Source: Vibrio nitrifigilis (GTDB taxonomy: Bacteria; Pseudomonadota; Gammaproteobacteria; Enterobacterales; Vibrionaceae). From it: a stretch of 64,000 nucleotides of DNA. The stretch covers positions 248,001-312,000 of the forward strand of contig NZ_JADPMR010000004.1 in NCBI RefSeq assembly GCF_015686695.1. Direction: 5' to 3'. How positions within the stretch are numbered: position 1 is the stretch's first letter; the number at the start of each line of letters is the position of its first letter. The notes below the pieces were generated by a model, which saw nothing but the letters and a program-made list of their open reading frames with translations, was not told the origin of the DNA and did no database searches. Below are positions 1 to 9,023 of the stretch, one piece after another. The translations under genes and the position numbers were made by a program.

Positions 1-995
1 TCAAATACCCAGATCTCGATATAGAAATTTATAACCTCGGGGATAAAGTGGTTTTAAATGGTACTGTTGCGACGGAATCACAGAAAAATGGTATTGAACG
101 CCTAGTTGGTGAGCTTTTAGGAAAGTCTGGCACTGAAGAAAAACTGATGGCAGGTGAAGGTGGAACTCAATTGATCGCCACAAAATACAGCTATAAAGGT
201 ATTGTCAATAATTTGAAAGTGGCCACCACTAAACAAGTTAATGTCAAATTAACGGTAGCTGAAGTCTCTCAGTCGTTTGTCGAAAACTTAGGATTCCAAT
301 TTTATAACAACGGCTCTAACGGTAGCTTCATCAATTCCATTGTCAATTTTAGTGCAAGTGACATTGTATCGATCATTAACGCGGTCGCAGATAATTCGAT
401 TGGACAAGTTTTAGCAGAGCCTAATATCTCGGTCATTTCTGGCGGCACAGCAAGTTTCCTTGTCGGCGGCGAGTTACCTGTTGTCACTTCATCGGATAGC
501 GGTAGTAGTGTGAGCTATCGGGAGTATGGGATTAAGCTCAATTTAACGGCTAACGTAGAACAAGACGACAAAATAAAACTAGCGATTATGCCTGAAGTGA
601 GCTCATTAGATAGTCAGTATAGAAACGCGACGTATGATGTGCCAGCACTAAAAACACGCAAGGCCAGTACTACAGTTGAGTTAGCTGATGGGCAAAGTTT
701 TGTCTTGGCAGGATTGCTCAATAATGAGGAAGTTGAGTCTCTATCAAAAATACCTTTTATCGGTGATATCCCTATTTTAGGTGCGTTGTTCCGTTACTCA
801 AAAACAGAACGAAAGAAAACTGAATTAGTGATCGTTGCGACGGTTAGCTTAGTTAAGCCTTTAGATAGTAAGCAGGTGAAACTGCCAGATTTTCAGAGAA
901 CAACCAATTTGGAACGTTTATTTGATGTTCATCCTGACAAAAATGAAGACGATCCTACTCGTGAGTGGTTAGTTGAGGGAGGGTTTATCCAATGA
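1..995 (+). CDS. rcpA: Tad/Flp pilus secretin RcpA/CpaC, 5' end missing
   Basis: Outer-membrane secretin that forms the exit channel of the Tad pilus machine. The reading frame is already open at base 3, so the gene starts before the window. The first visible residues (IEIYNLGDKVVLNGTVA) look like a BON-type domain. The rest is a secretin core with the typical C-terminal signature: VPALKTRKASTTVEL, ADGQSFVLAGLL, then IPFIGDIPILGALFR and a KTELVIVATVSLV end. The stop overlaps the next ATG (ATGA), which indicates translational coupling. The flp pilin, prepilin peptidase and rcpC are expected upstream, outside the window. Family assignment is firm; the gene symbol follows the gene order. Confidence 0.93.
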   Translation, partial: KYPDLDIEIYNLGDKVVLNGTVATESQKNGIERLVGELLGKSGTEEKLMAGEGGTQLIATKYSYKGIVNNLKVATTKQVNVKLTVAEVSQSFVENLGFQFYNNGSNGSFINSIVNFSASDIVSIINAVADNSIGQVLAEPNISVISGGTASFLVGGELPVVTSSDSGSSVSYREYGIKLNLTANVEQDDKIKLAIMPEVSSLDSQYRNATYDVPALKTRKASTTVELADGQSFVLAGLLNNEEVESLSKIPFIGDIPILGALFRYSKTERKKTELVIVATVSLVKPLDSKQVKLPDFQRTTNLERLFDVHPDKNEDDPTREWLVEGGFIQ

Positions 996-1501
996 TTATT
1001 CCTGGTTTATTTACTTATATTAAGTGGGTCGCAATCTATTTTGTGATGGTCTTTCTTTGGGGATGCAGTTCTTCTGTTGATCCTAAAGGTATGGAGCTTG
1101 AACTATATCCTGTTACCGCGAAGTTGACGTTGGACATTCGTCAGTATGAAGGAGCAAAGCAAGCTATCGTAACGTTTGTTCAAACTCACAAAGAACAGTT
1201 GCTTTTTTCCAAAGTTGAATTAAATGCCAGTTCAAAATCGGCAGCTAAATTGACCCAATTTGCACGTAAACAATTAACTAAGGTTGGGGTGGATCCGATC
1301 AATATAAGTGTCAAACAAAGCCATACCGATCAGTCTCATTTTTTAATTCAATTTACCGAATATATCGTTAAAACTGAACGTTGTGAGCCTACTTCAATTT
1401 GGTCTATTTCTTCAATGAAAAATAATTACGGTTGTTATGTTGAAGGTAATCGTTGGCAGACGATGACTAACCCAGAACGCTCTGCTGGAATTAATGAATA
1501 G
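992..1501 (+). CDS. CpaD/RcpB-like pilus assembly lipoprotein
   Basis: Small lipoprotein of the Tad machine, 169 residues. A hydrophobic N-terminus ends in FLWGCSS, a lipobox with the acylated Cys near residue 25, so it should be anchored in the outer membrane beside the secretin. The C-terminal third has the CpaD-type pattern of two cysteines around NNYGC followed by N-rich residues and a TNPER end. The start overlaps the secretin stop by 4 bp. Sequence similarity within this family is low, so the call rests on the lipobox, the Cys pair and its place between secretin and tadZ. Confidence 0.75.
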   Translation: MIIPGLFTYIKWVAIYFVMVFLWGCSSSVDPKGMELELYPVTAKLTLDIRQYEGAKQAIVTFVQTHKEQLLFSKVELNASSKSAAKLTQFARKQLTKVGVDPINISVKQSHTDQSHFLIQFTEYIVKTERCEPTSIWSISSMKNNYGCYVEGNRWQTMTNPERSAGINE

Positions 1502-1512
1502 GAAGGTACCAT

Positions 1513-2739
1513 ATGTTTGATTTAGTCAGTATTTTGAAGTCTGGTAAAGACGCAGATGCCGATAATGAGCACATTAAAACGGTATTTTTCTATCAGACTG
1601 ATAAATGTAAATCTCTTATCGAAGAAACGTTTCGTTTTGAAGGGCTTAGTGAACCTGTTGCTATTGAGAATAAACAAGAAAAGTTAACGGAATATATTCG
1701 GTCCAAGCCGGCTGAAATCATCATTATTGAATTGATTAAAGTAGAGGATATTGTCGTTGCAGCGCAGCGAATCTCGAATTTACTTCCTAGTGGTTCAACA
1801 GCAGTCATTATTGGTGCTCAAGACACAATATCAATTCAACGACAACTAAAACAGTTGGGTTTCTATTACTTGCTTTGGCCAGTGACAAAAGGTGAATTGA
1901 CGGAATTTGTAAGAGACATTCATGAACAGCGTGACCGTCGCTCTGGTGTTGGTGGCCGTAAAGCGAAGCGTGTCTCTATTATTGGTGCTAAAGGTGGTGT
2001 TGGTGCAACCATGATCGCAGCGGAGTTGTCCTGTGTACTGTCCGAGGTCAAGCATTCTTCATGCGTGTTAGTTGATTACAACTATAACGAAGGCAACTTG
2101 GACATCATGTTAGGTCTCAGTAAGTTTGAACGTAAAAAAGCGCAACAAGGCATTGTTTCAGAGAGTTTAGACGCAAGTAGTGCAAAAAGCTTCATGTATA
2201 AAAAAAGCCCAAAACTACAACTGCTTAGTGTTGCTGCCGATGAATTAGATTTCAATGAAATGATTCAATACAAGCGTTCAATTGCTAATGCGATTTCAAG
2301 CGAATGTAATTTTATCTTAGAAGATCTATCAGCTTCGACAGGACTTGTATTTAATCAATCGAATCATTGGTTAGAAAGCAACTGTATTATTATTGTAACC
2401 AACTCAACGGTCTCCTCATTAAGAGATGCCGGTCGATTATATGGGATGGTCAATTCAATTGCTGCATCTGAGCGCCCGCGAGTATTTATTGTCGTTAACC
2501 ACAACATGCCTGAAAAATATGCCAGCGTTAAGCCTGATGAAATAGAGAAGTTTTTCAAACGCAAAGTTGACTTGACGATTCCTTATATCAAGGATTTTGC
2601 GGATGTGATTTTAGATGGTAAGCGTTTATCTGACCGAAGAAATAAAGCATCTGCTCTCCTAAATAATTTGGCGTCTCTAGTATTAGGTGAGCAAATCAAT
2701 AAAAAATCGTTCTTGTTTAAGAGATCTCCTAAGGGGTAA
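1513..2739 (+). CDS. tadZ: TadZ/CpaE pilus-localising ATPase-like protein
   Basis: ParA/MinD-superfamily protein that positions the Tad machine at the cell pole. The N-terminal 140 residues resemble the atypical receiver domain of TadZ/CpaE. The C-terminal part begins with a P-loop at residues 158-166 (GAKGGVGAT). The ParA signature lysine is kept (K160), but the lysine expected before the final Thr is Ala. Atypical Walker A motifs are known in TadZ, so nucleotide binding may be altered rather than lost. A good Shine-Dalgarno (GGAAGGT) precedes the ATG, 11 bp after the previous stop. 408 residues is normal for the family. Confidence 0.92.
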   Translation: MFDLVSILKSGKDADADNEHIKTVFFYQTDKCKSLIEETFRFEGLSEPVAIENKQEKLTEYIRSKPAEIIIIELIKVEDIVVAAQRISNLLPSGSTAVIIGAQDTISIQRQLKQLGFYYLLWPVTKGELTEFVRDIHEQRDRRSGVGGRKAKRVSIIGAKGGVGATMIAAELSCVLSEVKHSSCVLVDYNYNEGNLDIMLGLSKFERKKAQQGIVSESLDASSAKSFMYKKSPKLQLLSVAADELDFNEMIQYKRSIANAISSECNFILEDLSASTGLVFNQSNHWLESNCIIIVTNSTVSSLRDAGRLYGMVNSIAASERPRVFIVVNHNMPEKYASVKPDEIEKFFKRKVDLTIPYIKDFADVILDGKRLSDRRNKASALLNNLASLVLGEQINKKSFLFKRSPKG

Positions 2740-2742
2740 TGC

Positions 2743-4023
2743 ATGAGCGTAACTAAAACTCTATATATCAAGTTTCGCAAGCAAATATTTGATGCACTTG
2801 AACCTTCAGCTATCGCCGAAGTAACACGTCAGGAACTTGAAGATCAGCTTGAAAGTGCGATTAATCTTTTGATTGAAAAAGAAGGTGCCGCTGTATCTGG
2901 TGTTTTGCGTAAAGAATTTGTTATTGCTCTTGCTGATGAATTAATTGGTTTAGGACCATTACAGCGCCTCATGGATGATGAAACCATTTCAGATATTATG
3001 GTGAATGGTCCTGATAATGTATTTATTGAGCGCAATGGCTTAGTTGAAAAGTCCAACATTAGTTTCATTGACGAGCCTCAGCTTCTTGCCATAGCGAAAC
3101 GGATTGCTAGTCGTGTAGGTCGAAGGGTTGATGATTCATCTCCAACCTGTGATGCACGTTTAGCAGACGGTAGCCGTGTCAATATCGTAATCCCTCCCAT
3201 CTCTATTGACGGAACATCGATATCAATTCGTAAATTTAAAAAGCACAGTATTGATTTAAATAAGCTTTGTCATTTTGGTGCAATGAGTCCAGAAATGGCA
3301 CAGCTGTTGATGGTAGCGGCTCGTTGCAGATTAAATATTCTTATTTCTGGTGGTACGGGTTCCGGTAAAACGACCATGCTCAATGCATTGTCGCAATATA
3401 TTTCAGAGAAAGAACGTATCGTGACGATTGAAGATGCTGCAGAATTAAAGCTACAGCAACCTCATGTAGTACGCCTCGAAACAAGAACGGCCGGTATTGA
3501 GAACACTGGACAGATATCTCAACGTGAACTGGTGATCAACTCATTACGTATGAGGCCAGACAGAATCATTGTTGGTGAATGTCGTGGGGCCGAAGCGTTT
3601 GAAATGCTCCAAGCAATGAATACGGGACACGATGGTTCAATGTCTACTCTGCACGCTAACACTCCGCGTGATGCGATGGCTCGTGTGGAGTCCATGGTTA
3701 TGATGGCTAACAACAACCTTCCTCTAGAGGCAATTCGTCGCACCATTGTTAGTGCGGTTGATTTGGTTATTCAGATATCTCGATTACACGATGGCAGTCG
3801 TAAAGTGATGTCAATTACAGAGGTAATAGGTTTAGAAGGTCAAAGTGTTGTATTGGAAGAGATATACCGCTTCCAACCTACGTTTAGTCATAGCGAAGAT
3901 GGCAAAGTTAACGGTCAATTTGTCACCGCGGGCTTAATGCAGCGTTCGGTCCTAGTAGAAAAAGCCAAGTTCTTTGGTTTAGCCGAGCAGTTACTAAGTT
4001 CGTTTAGTCCAACAGGAGCCTAA
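2743..4023 (+). CDS. tadA: Tad secretion ATPase TadA (CpaF family)
   Basis: Cytoplasmic hexameric type II/IV secretion ATPase that powers Flp pilus assembly. All family landmarks are visible in 426 residues: N-terminal domain with DIMVNGP near 84-90, Walker A GGTGSGKT at 203-210, TIEDAAEL (Asp box) at 228-235, Walker B with DRIIVGECRG at 273-282 and the His box GHDGSMSTLHAN at 295-306. It starts 3 bp after tadZ and is followed at once by tadB, so it is mid-operon. Nothing in it looks broken. Confidence 0.97.
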   Translation: MSVTKTLYIKFRKQIFDALEPSAIAEVTRQELEDQLESAINLLIEKEGAAVSGVLRKEFVIALADELIGLGPLQRLMDDETISDIMVNGPDNVFIERNGLVEKSNISFIDEPQLLAIAKRIASRVGRRVDDSSPTCDARLADGSRVNIVIPPISIDGTSISIRKFKKHSIDLNKLCHFGAMSPEMAQLLMVAARCRLNILISGGTGSGKTTMLNALSQYISEKERIVTIEDAAELKLQQPHVVRLETRTAGIENTGQISQRELVINSLRMRPDRIIVGECRGAEAFEMLQAMNTGHDGSMSTLHANTPRDAMARVESMVMMANNNLPLEAIRRTIVSAVDLVIQISRLHDGSRKVMSITEVIGLEGQSVVLEEIYRFQPTFSHSEDGKVNGQFVTAGLMQRSVLVEKAKFFGLAEQLLSSFSPTGA

Positions 4024-4025
4024 TC

Positions 4026-4955
4026 ATGATTTATACATTGGTAATGATCGCTGGCGTACTATTAGTGCTTGTTTCTCTTATCTTGAGTTACCGTGATAAG
4101 AAAAAACGGTTAAGCATCCTGCATGACTTTAAACATAATGCGTTGCATCAATCAGTCATCAGTAAAAGTCAAGCGGTTGATTTACAATCATTATTAGATC
4201 GCAGTTATTCTGAGCGAGTTGCTCTGCAATGGAGCAATTTTAAATCCCAGTTGGGTAATATGCCTGAAATAAAGTTAGCCGGGATTACCGCGGGCTTATT
4301 CGCATTTTCATTACTATTTAATCAGAACTTTTTACGCGAATCACCTTGGGTCGTAAGCCCGATTATTATTATCATAGGCTATATTATTTTATATCAATGG
4401 CTCCAAGGGAGAGAGCAAAAGAATTTCGAATCACAATTTCCTGATGCTTTGAATATGTTAACCGGTGCTGTGTCATCTGGTGACAGTATTATGCATGCCA
4501 TTATGTATGTTGGAAAAGAACTTGAAGGAAATATTGGTGAAGAATTTCGCATTATGGGTCAGAGGTTACAATTAGGAGAATCTCCTGATGAGGTATTTCG
4601 TAAGTCTTGTCACCGTTATCCATATCCTTCATTTTACTTTTTTGTGATTACTTTACGCGCCAATATCGCACGAGGTGGACAGTTGAAAGATATTATGCAA
4701 CGTCTAAATCGAACTATGTTTAATGCTCGTGCGATAGATAAAAAGAAAATGGCACTTACATCAGAGGCTCGTACCTCAGCAAAAATTGTTGCTGCAATCC
4801 CATTTTTATTCCTGTTTATGTTGCAGTTTTTAAGCCCGGAAAACTATGAATTTGTCATGTTTAATGATGATGGGAAAGTCATTCTTTATTACGTCATTAT
4901 CAGTGAGGCTATTGGTATAAGTATCGTTTGGGCACTGATGAGAAGCGTGAGGTAA
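4026..4955 (+). CDS. tadB: Tad pilus inner-membrane platform protein TadB
   Basis: GspF-family inner-membrane protein, 309 residues. It has an N-terminal membrane helix (residues 3-21), a pair of helices near 90-120, the T2SSF domain with QFPDALNMLTGAVSSGDS near residues 137-155, and two C-terminal helices. TadB pairs with TadC as the platform on which TadA acts. The start is 2 bp after the tadA stop with AGGAGCC just upstream. The order tadA-tadB-tadC is the standard one. Confidence 0.95.
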   Translation: MIYTLVMIAGVLLVLVSLILSYRDKKKRLSILHDFKHNALHQSVISKSQAVDLQSLLDRSYSERVALQWSNFKSQLGNMPEIKLAGITAGLFAFSLLFNQNFLRESPWVVSPIIIIIGYIILYQWLQGREQKNFESQFPDALNMLTGAVSSGDSIMHAIMYVGKELEGNIGEEFRIMGQRLQLGESPDEVFRKSCHRYPYPSFYFFVITLRANIARGGQLKDIMQRLNRTMFNARAIDKKKMALTSEARTSAKIVAAIPFLFLFMLQFLSPENYEFVMFNDDGKVILYYVIISEAIGISIVWALMRSVR

Positions 4956-4960
4956 TTACC

Positions 4961-5824
4961 ATGGATATTATTGGAATTAGTTCAATATCATTAATAATAT
5001 TTGGTTTAGTATTCCTAGTCGCCTCTGCAGCGAAATCTAAACGAGAGAAGAGGCTAGACAAACTTAATATTGAAAAAACAAAACAAGAAAGAAGACCAAA
5101 ATTTGTTTGGTTAACACAAATACTCAATACTATCTTTTCGACTAATCAAAAAGAAATCGATGAGAAGTTTATTTCAGCAGGATTTTATGATCTTAAATTC
5201 GCTAAATATTATGTTTTAGTTAAATATACTGTGGTTATTTTAGGCACTATATCAGTTGCATTTTTGGGAACGTTATGGCAGCTCAAACCAAGCTCATTTA
5301 TTGCTGTTGAAGCCGTGTGGATTATTGTGAGTTTAACGGGCCCAGATTCATTCTTGTCAATGAGAGCGAGTAACTTACGTAAAAGTATATCCAATAAATT
5401 ACCCTATATGTTGGATCTAATGTCGGTAAGTATCCAAACTGGTATGACGATTGAAGCATCAATTAGTTATTTATCGCATGAGTTTAAAGCGTTTGATAAA
5501 GATTTATGTTTTATTCTTACTAAGGTTAATGAACGTTCACGGATTGTTGGTATTGAGCAAGCTTTAACGGAATTATATAAACAGTTTCCGACCAATGAAG
5601 TTCGTAGCTTTGTTATGACGTTAAATCAAAGTATTCAGTATGGTTCATCCATATCTCCTGTATTAGTGACTTTATCTTCTGATATACGAGAGGTTCAGTT
5701 ACTCAATGTAGAAGAAAAAATAGGGCAATTATCAGCAAAAATGTCAATTCCTTTAATTATGTTTATCATGATTCCAATTGTCATATTGATCACTGCACCA
5801 GGTATTATGAGGATGTTAGGATAA
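4961..5824 (+). CDS. tadC: Tad pilus inner-membrane platform protein TadC
   Basis: Second GspF-family platform protein, 287 residues from ATG 4961. An in-frame TTG at 4928 would add 11 residues overlapping tadB, but GTGAGG lies just upstream of ATG 4961 and the protein from there begins with a clean membrane helix (MDIIGISSISLIIFGLVFL). The T2SSF domain is seen at KLPYMLDLMSVSIQTGMTIE, and the C-terminus is a hydrophobic helix (IPLIMFIMIPIVILI). The stop overlaps the tadD ATG by one base (TAATG), which indicates tight coupling. Confidence 0.94.
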   Translation: MDIIGISSISLIIFGLVFLVASAAKSKREKRLDKLNIEKTKQERRPKFVWLTQILNTIFSTNQKEIDEKFISAGFYDLKFAKYYVLVKYTVVILGTISVAFLGTLWQLKPSSFIAVEAVWIIVSLTGPDSFLSMRASNLRKSISNKLPYMLDLMSVSIQTGMTIEASISYLSHEFKAFDKDLCFILTKVNERSRIVGIEQALTELYKQFPTNEVRSFVMTLNQSIQYGSSISPVLVTLSSDIREVQLLNVEEKIGQLSAKMSIPLIMFIMIPIVILITAPGIMRMLG

Positions 5825-6588
5825 TGCGTAACTATATTCTTTCTCTATTATTATCACTGTTCTTATTAGGCTGCGTATCAAATAATTCTGGGGGGGGTGA
5901 CCCTAATACTAAAGAAAAATTGTTGATGAGTGGTAAGAATTATCAAAAGCTTATCTCTTTTTATAAAGAGCAGTTAGTTAAAAAAGAAGATAAAGATACC
6001 CGTATAAAATTGATCGAAGCGTATGTTGAGTTAGGAGATTTTAACTCAGCTATATTTTATCTAGAACCACTATTAAAACGTCAGGAAATTGAATATAAAG
6101 TAAATTTACTAGCGGGTAAATCGTATTTAAATATTGGTGAGATAGATAGAGCGTTAGAGTATTTAGGTAAAGCCAATCAGCAGCAACCCACTAGTGCTGA
6201 AGTTTTAAATTTATTAGGGATTAGTGATTGCTATAAAGGTAATTTTTATACGGCAAAACAAAGATTTTCTCAAGCTCGAATTTATATGGATGATGATTTA
6301 ACGGTAAAAAATAATTTAGCATTAGTAGCCATTTTGCAACAACATTACTTTACCGCTAAAGATTTACTTGAGTCTTTATATTACACCGGAGCCCAAAATG
6401 ATCGTCGAGTAAGAGCAAATCTGGCGATTGTATATGCAAAATTAGGTAATCGACGTGCATTTTCTGAATTAGCGAAGGGATTGACTGACGAACAACAAAA
6501 TCAAGTTTTTGCTCGGTTAAAAAATATGGAAGTCGCTGACGTGAAGGGGGTAGTTTTGGGTGAGAAACATGAGAAAAGCAGTAAATAA
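5824..6588 (+). CDS. tadD: TPR lipoprotein TadD
   Basis: Outer-membrane lipoprotein with tetratricopeptide repeats, thought to help secretin assembly in Tad systems. The signal peptide ends in FLLGCVS (acylated Cys at residue 17). TPR-like helices follow, for example AGKSYLNIGEIDRALEYLGKA and NLLGISDCYKGNFYTAKQRF. A run of eight G at 5890-5897 falls in codons 22-25 just after the lipobox; slippage there would shift the frame and abolish the protein. The gene overlaps tadC by 1 bp and runs into the tadE start. Confidence 0.93.
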   Translation: MRNYILSLLLSLFLLGCVSNNSGGGDPNTKEKLLMSGKNYQKLISFYKEQLVKKEDKDTRIKLIEAYVELGDFNSAIFYLEPLLKRQEIEYKVNLLAGKSYLNIGEIDRALEYLGKANQQQPTSAEVLNLLGISDCYKGNFYTAKQRFSQARIYMDDDLTVKNNLALVAILQQHYFTAKDLLESLYYTGAQNDRRVRANLAIVYAKLGNRRAFSELAKGLTDEQQNQVFARLKNMEVADVKGVVLGEKHEKSSK

Positions 6589-7108
6589 TCCCATGTTACA
6601 CCGCTTTCGGTGTCGTAAGCAGAAGGGCAGTGCGACGATAGAATTTGCTATTGGTTTCTTTTTCTTCTGGTTGATGTGTGCGTTTTGGATTCAAGTAAGC
6701 ATGTTGTCTTATATATCTGGGATTGGCGACTTAGCTATTGCTCAGGCCTCTTTACACAGTAAACGCTTGGCTAATTCAACAGAGTTCCTTGCTGATTTTC
6801 AGAGAGTTCTAGCTGATAACGATAGTCTTTGGTCTTACGTCGTTCAGCAAGACAATTTTCGCTATAGCATTCGATATTTAAATAGTTTTGATGAGCTTTC
6901 TGCATTGACGGATAAATGTGAGCCAGACACTGATAGTGATGCCATAGGTATTGAATGTGGCTCGTCAGAAGGGGCAGCAATTGCGGTTTATCGTATTGAT
7001 TACAATGCACCGAAAATTTATGACTATTTTATCGACACCGAAACTATGTTTTCCCGAGAAACCATTGTTATACAGGAATATCAGCGTGATCAATTCTCCC
7101 TCGATTAA
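6560..7108 (+). CDS. tadE: TadE-like pseudopilin
   Basis: Minor pilin-like protein of the Tad system. A positively charged leader precedes KGSATIEFAIGFFFFWLM, which combines a prepilin-peptidase-type site, the conserved Glu and a long hydrophobic helix, as in TadE proteins. Three starts are possible. GTG 6560 has AAGGGGG nine bases upstream; ATG 6569 lacks a well-spaced ribosome site; ATG 6593 would leave a short leader. I kept GTG 6560, so the start is tentative. It overlaps tadD by 29 bp and tadF by about 23 bp. Confidence 0.87.
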   Translation: MRNMRKAVNNPMLHRFRCRKQKGSATIEFAIGFFFFWLMCAFWIQVSMLSYISGIGDLAIAQASLHSKRLANSTEFLADFQRVLADNDSLWSYVVQQDNFRYSIRYLNSFDELSALTDKCEPDTDSDAIGIECGSSEGAAIAVYRIDYNAPKIYDYFIDTETMFSRETIVIQEYQRDQFSLD

Positions 7109-7649
7109 GCATAAAGGCTCGTTCACCGTTGAATTCGCAATTGTCGGTGTATTCTTTGCACTGTTATTGGTGTTTAGCGGTGATCTCGTCATCAAATTGA
7201 GTATGAAGGGAAAACTTGAAAGATTATCGTATTCGATGGTGAGTGTATTAAAAGAACGCACTCAGCTATTTGATGAAGATACTTTTGATATAACTAATAC
7301 TCAAGCGACTGATATTTATAATGTTGCTGCAAATTCTATGCAACGCACCATGGGTAAGTTTGAAGCGGAGAAGTTTGGCGTCGATTTAAAAGTAAGGCAG
7401 CGTTCTAATTACGGATTAGGAAATAGCACGATTGCGGTAACAGATTGGAATAGTGCTGATGCGTTGGGAATTGGTATCAGCTGCAATGGGCATGAACCCG
7501 CTCGTGAGCTAATTTTTCAAACCTCGTGGGGGCGTTCAGCCACTTTGTACGAAGTGACATTATGTTATAGCACACCAAACTGGTTCGGTCAGTTGGTTGA
7601 TGAGCAGTATCTAAGCGTATCTGCTAATGCAATAACATTGGGGCGGTAA
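7086..7649 (+). CDS. tadF: TadF-like pseudopilin
   Basis: Second pseudopilin, 187 residues from GTG 7086. The open frame extends back to 6951, but that segment lies inside tadE and is not hydrophobic. From GTG 7086, with AGGA eight bases upstream, the protein starts with a short basic leader, then KHKGSFTVEFAIVGVFFALLLVF, the TadE/F-type processing site and membrane helix. Two cysteines (ISCNGHE and VTLCYS) sit in the C-terminal part. It overlaps the tadE end by 23 bp and ends 2 bp before tadG. Confidence 0.88.
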   Translation: MINSPSIKHKGSFTVEFAIVGVFFALLLVFSGDLVIKLSMKGKLERLSYSMVSVLKERTQLFDEDTFDITNTQATDIYNVAANSMQRTMGKFEAEKFGVDLKVRQRSNYGLGNSTIAVTDWNSADALGIGISCNGHEPARELIFQTSWGRSATLYEVTLCYSTPNWFGQLVDEQYLSVSANAITLGR

Positions 7650-7651
7650 TC

Positions 7652-9010
7652 ATGATAAAGCAACGAAATAATATCAAATCGTTAAAGTACCGTCGTCAGT
7701 CTGGACATGCAGCGATGTTGTTCGTCATGATTATTCCCATCTTATTAGGTGTTTTTGTGTTGGGAATGGATGGTGCCCGAGCATTGCAAAATAAGGCTCG
7801 TCTCGATGAGGCAACGGAAGTCATTGCTTTGGCTATGTCTGGTCAAAATACTACAACGGAAGCGTCTAGAAATGAAATAGTACAAAATTATATTGGCTAT
7901 TTTTTCCCTCAGGCAACGCTTGATGAGGTGACGACACAAGTGATTGCTTGTGATGATAACCCCAACTGTGACTTATCATCGTTAGCCTCAGAGCAATTTT
8001 TTGAATACGATATTCAACTACGAATTACTGAACCGTCTTGGTTCCCAAATAAAGGGATCAGCAATGGGTTTGGTGAGTCTTATGATGTTGCTAGTTCGTC
8101 TTCAGTGAGAAAATATAACTCAAAATCTGTGGATGTGATTCTTGTTTCTGACTTTTCAGGATCGATGGCGGATTCCGTGAGTTCGGGGCGTGATGCAAAA
8201 TATGTTGAGCTTCAAGATATTATCAGCACTGTATCCTCTACGTTACAAGAGTATAACGATAACACGGGAACTAATAGTCAAATAGCGTATGTAGGGTTTG
8301 ACGGTTTTGTTTTTCCTGGTACGAGTTATTCCTATCAAAGTTGTAACCGTTGGTACTGTACGACTAATCAAGCTTACTATGCGTATTCCTACTTAATGTG
8401 TAATAGCGACACAACCAAGAATGGTTATACCCAAGTGAAAGAAAGTGGCTGGTGTTATAACGATGCTTCTAGTGTGGACTATACGTTGACGATTAATAGT
8501 GTATTTGATGAGTCTGCTCATGTTGAAACGGGGGCGACCACATCAATGACTTTTTATACGTTACCGCTCACCAATGATTTCTCAACATTTGTAAGCACAA
8601 TCAATAACTTTTCACCTGCTGGGATTACCGCGTTTTATTCGGGGTTGATTCGTGGTGCTCAGGTAGCAGCTGATGGCGATAACTCCCGTCGTTTGATCAT
8701 TATTCTTTCGGATGGGATGAACAGTTACTCGGATATCACCAATAACTTAGTCGATAATGGGCTGTGTTCCTTTATTACGGAAGGACTTAATGCGATGACA
8801 ACATCAGAAGATGAAGATGTTAAATCGCGTCTTTTCGCCATTGGATTCGGCTATACGATTTCTAACTACCCAGAAATGAAAAACTGTGTAGGTGAGCAAA
8901 ACGTTTTTGATGCAACAGACAAAGATTCGATCAAAAACAAAATTTTAGAATTAGTTGCTGATGAGATGGGGCGTTTAGCGCCAACCCAGCTTACTCCGGC
9001 CGATGAATAA
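7652..9010 (+). CDS. tadG: TadG, von Willebrand factor A domain pilus protein
   Basis: TadG-like protein, 452 residues. It has an N-terminal membrane anchor (AAMLFVMIIPILLGVFVLGMDGARA, residues 20-44, with the TadG-type pattern) and a periplasmic vWA domain. The MIDAS metal motif DFSGS is at 167-171, with a later Thr in GITAFYSGL and Asp in ILSDGMNSY. A Cys- and Tyr-rich insert between about 225 and 260 (CNRWYCTTNQAYYAYSYLMC) is probably a disulfide-stabilised loop. It lies 2 bp after tadF and overlaps the frame of the next gene's region by a few bases. Confidence 0.93.
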   Translation: MIKQRNNIKSLKYRRQSGHAAMLFVMIIPILLGVFVLGMDGARALQNKARLDEATEVIALAMSGQNTTTEASRNEIVQNYIGYFFPQATLDEVTTQVIACDDNPNCDLSSLASEQFFEYDIQLRITEPSWFPNKGISNGFGESYDVASSSSVRKYNSKSVDVILVSDFSGSMADSVSSGRDAKYVELQDIISTVSSTLQEYNDNTGTNSQIAYVGFDGFVFPGTSYSYQSCNRWYCTTNQAYYAYSYLMCNSDTTKNGYTQVKESGWCYNDASSVDYTLTINSVFDESAHVETGATTSMTFYTLPLTNDFSTFVSTINNFSPAGITAFYSGLIRGAQVAADGDNSRRLIIILSDGMNSYSDITNNLVDNGLCSFITEGLNAMTTSEDEDVKSRLFAIGFGYTISNYPEMKNCVGEQNVFDATDKDSIKNKILELVADEMGRLAPTQLTPADE

Positions 9011-9023
9011 CAAGGTAATCTTT

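Noticed and set aside
4928..4960. TTG start adding 11 residues to TadC
   Set aside because: It overlaps tadB, has no ribosome site, and ATG 4961 begins directly with the membrane helix.
6951..7085. N-terminal extension of the tadF frame
   Set aside because: It lies within tadE in another frame, lacks a signal-like leader, and a good GTG with AGGA at 7086 gives the normal pseudopilin N-terminus.
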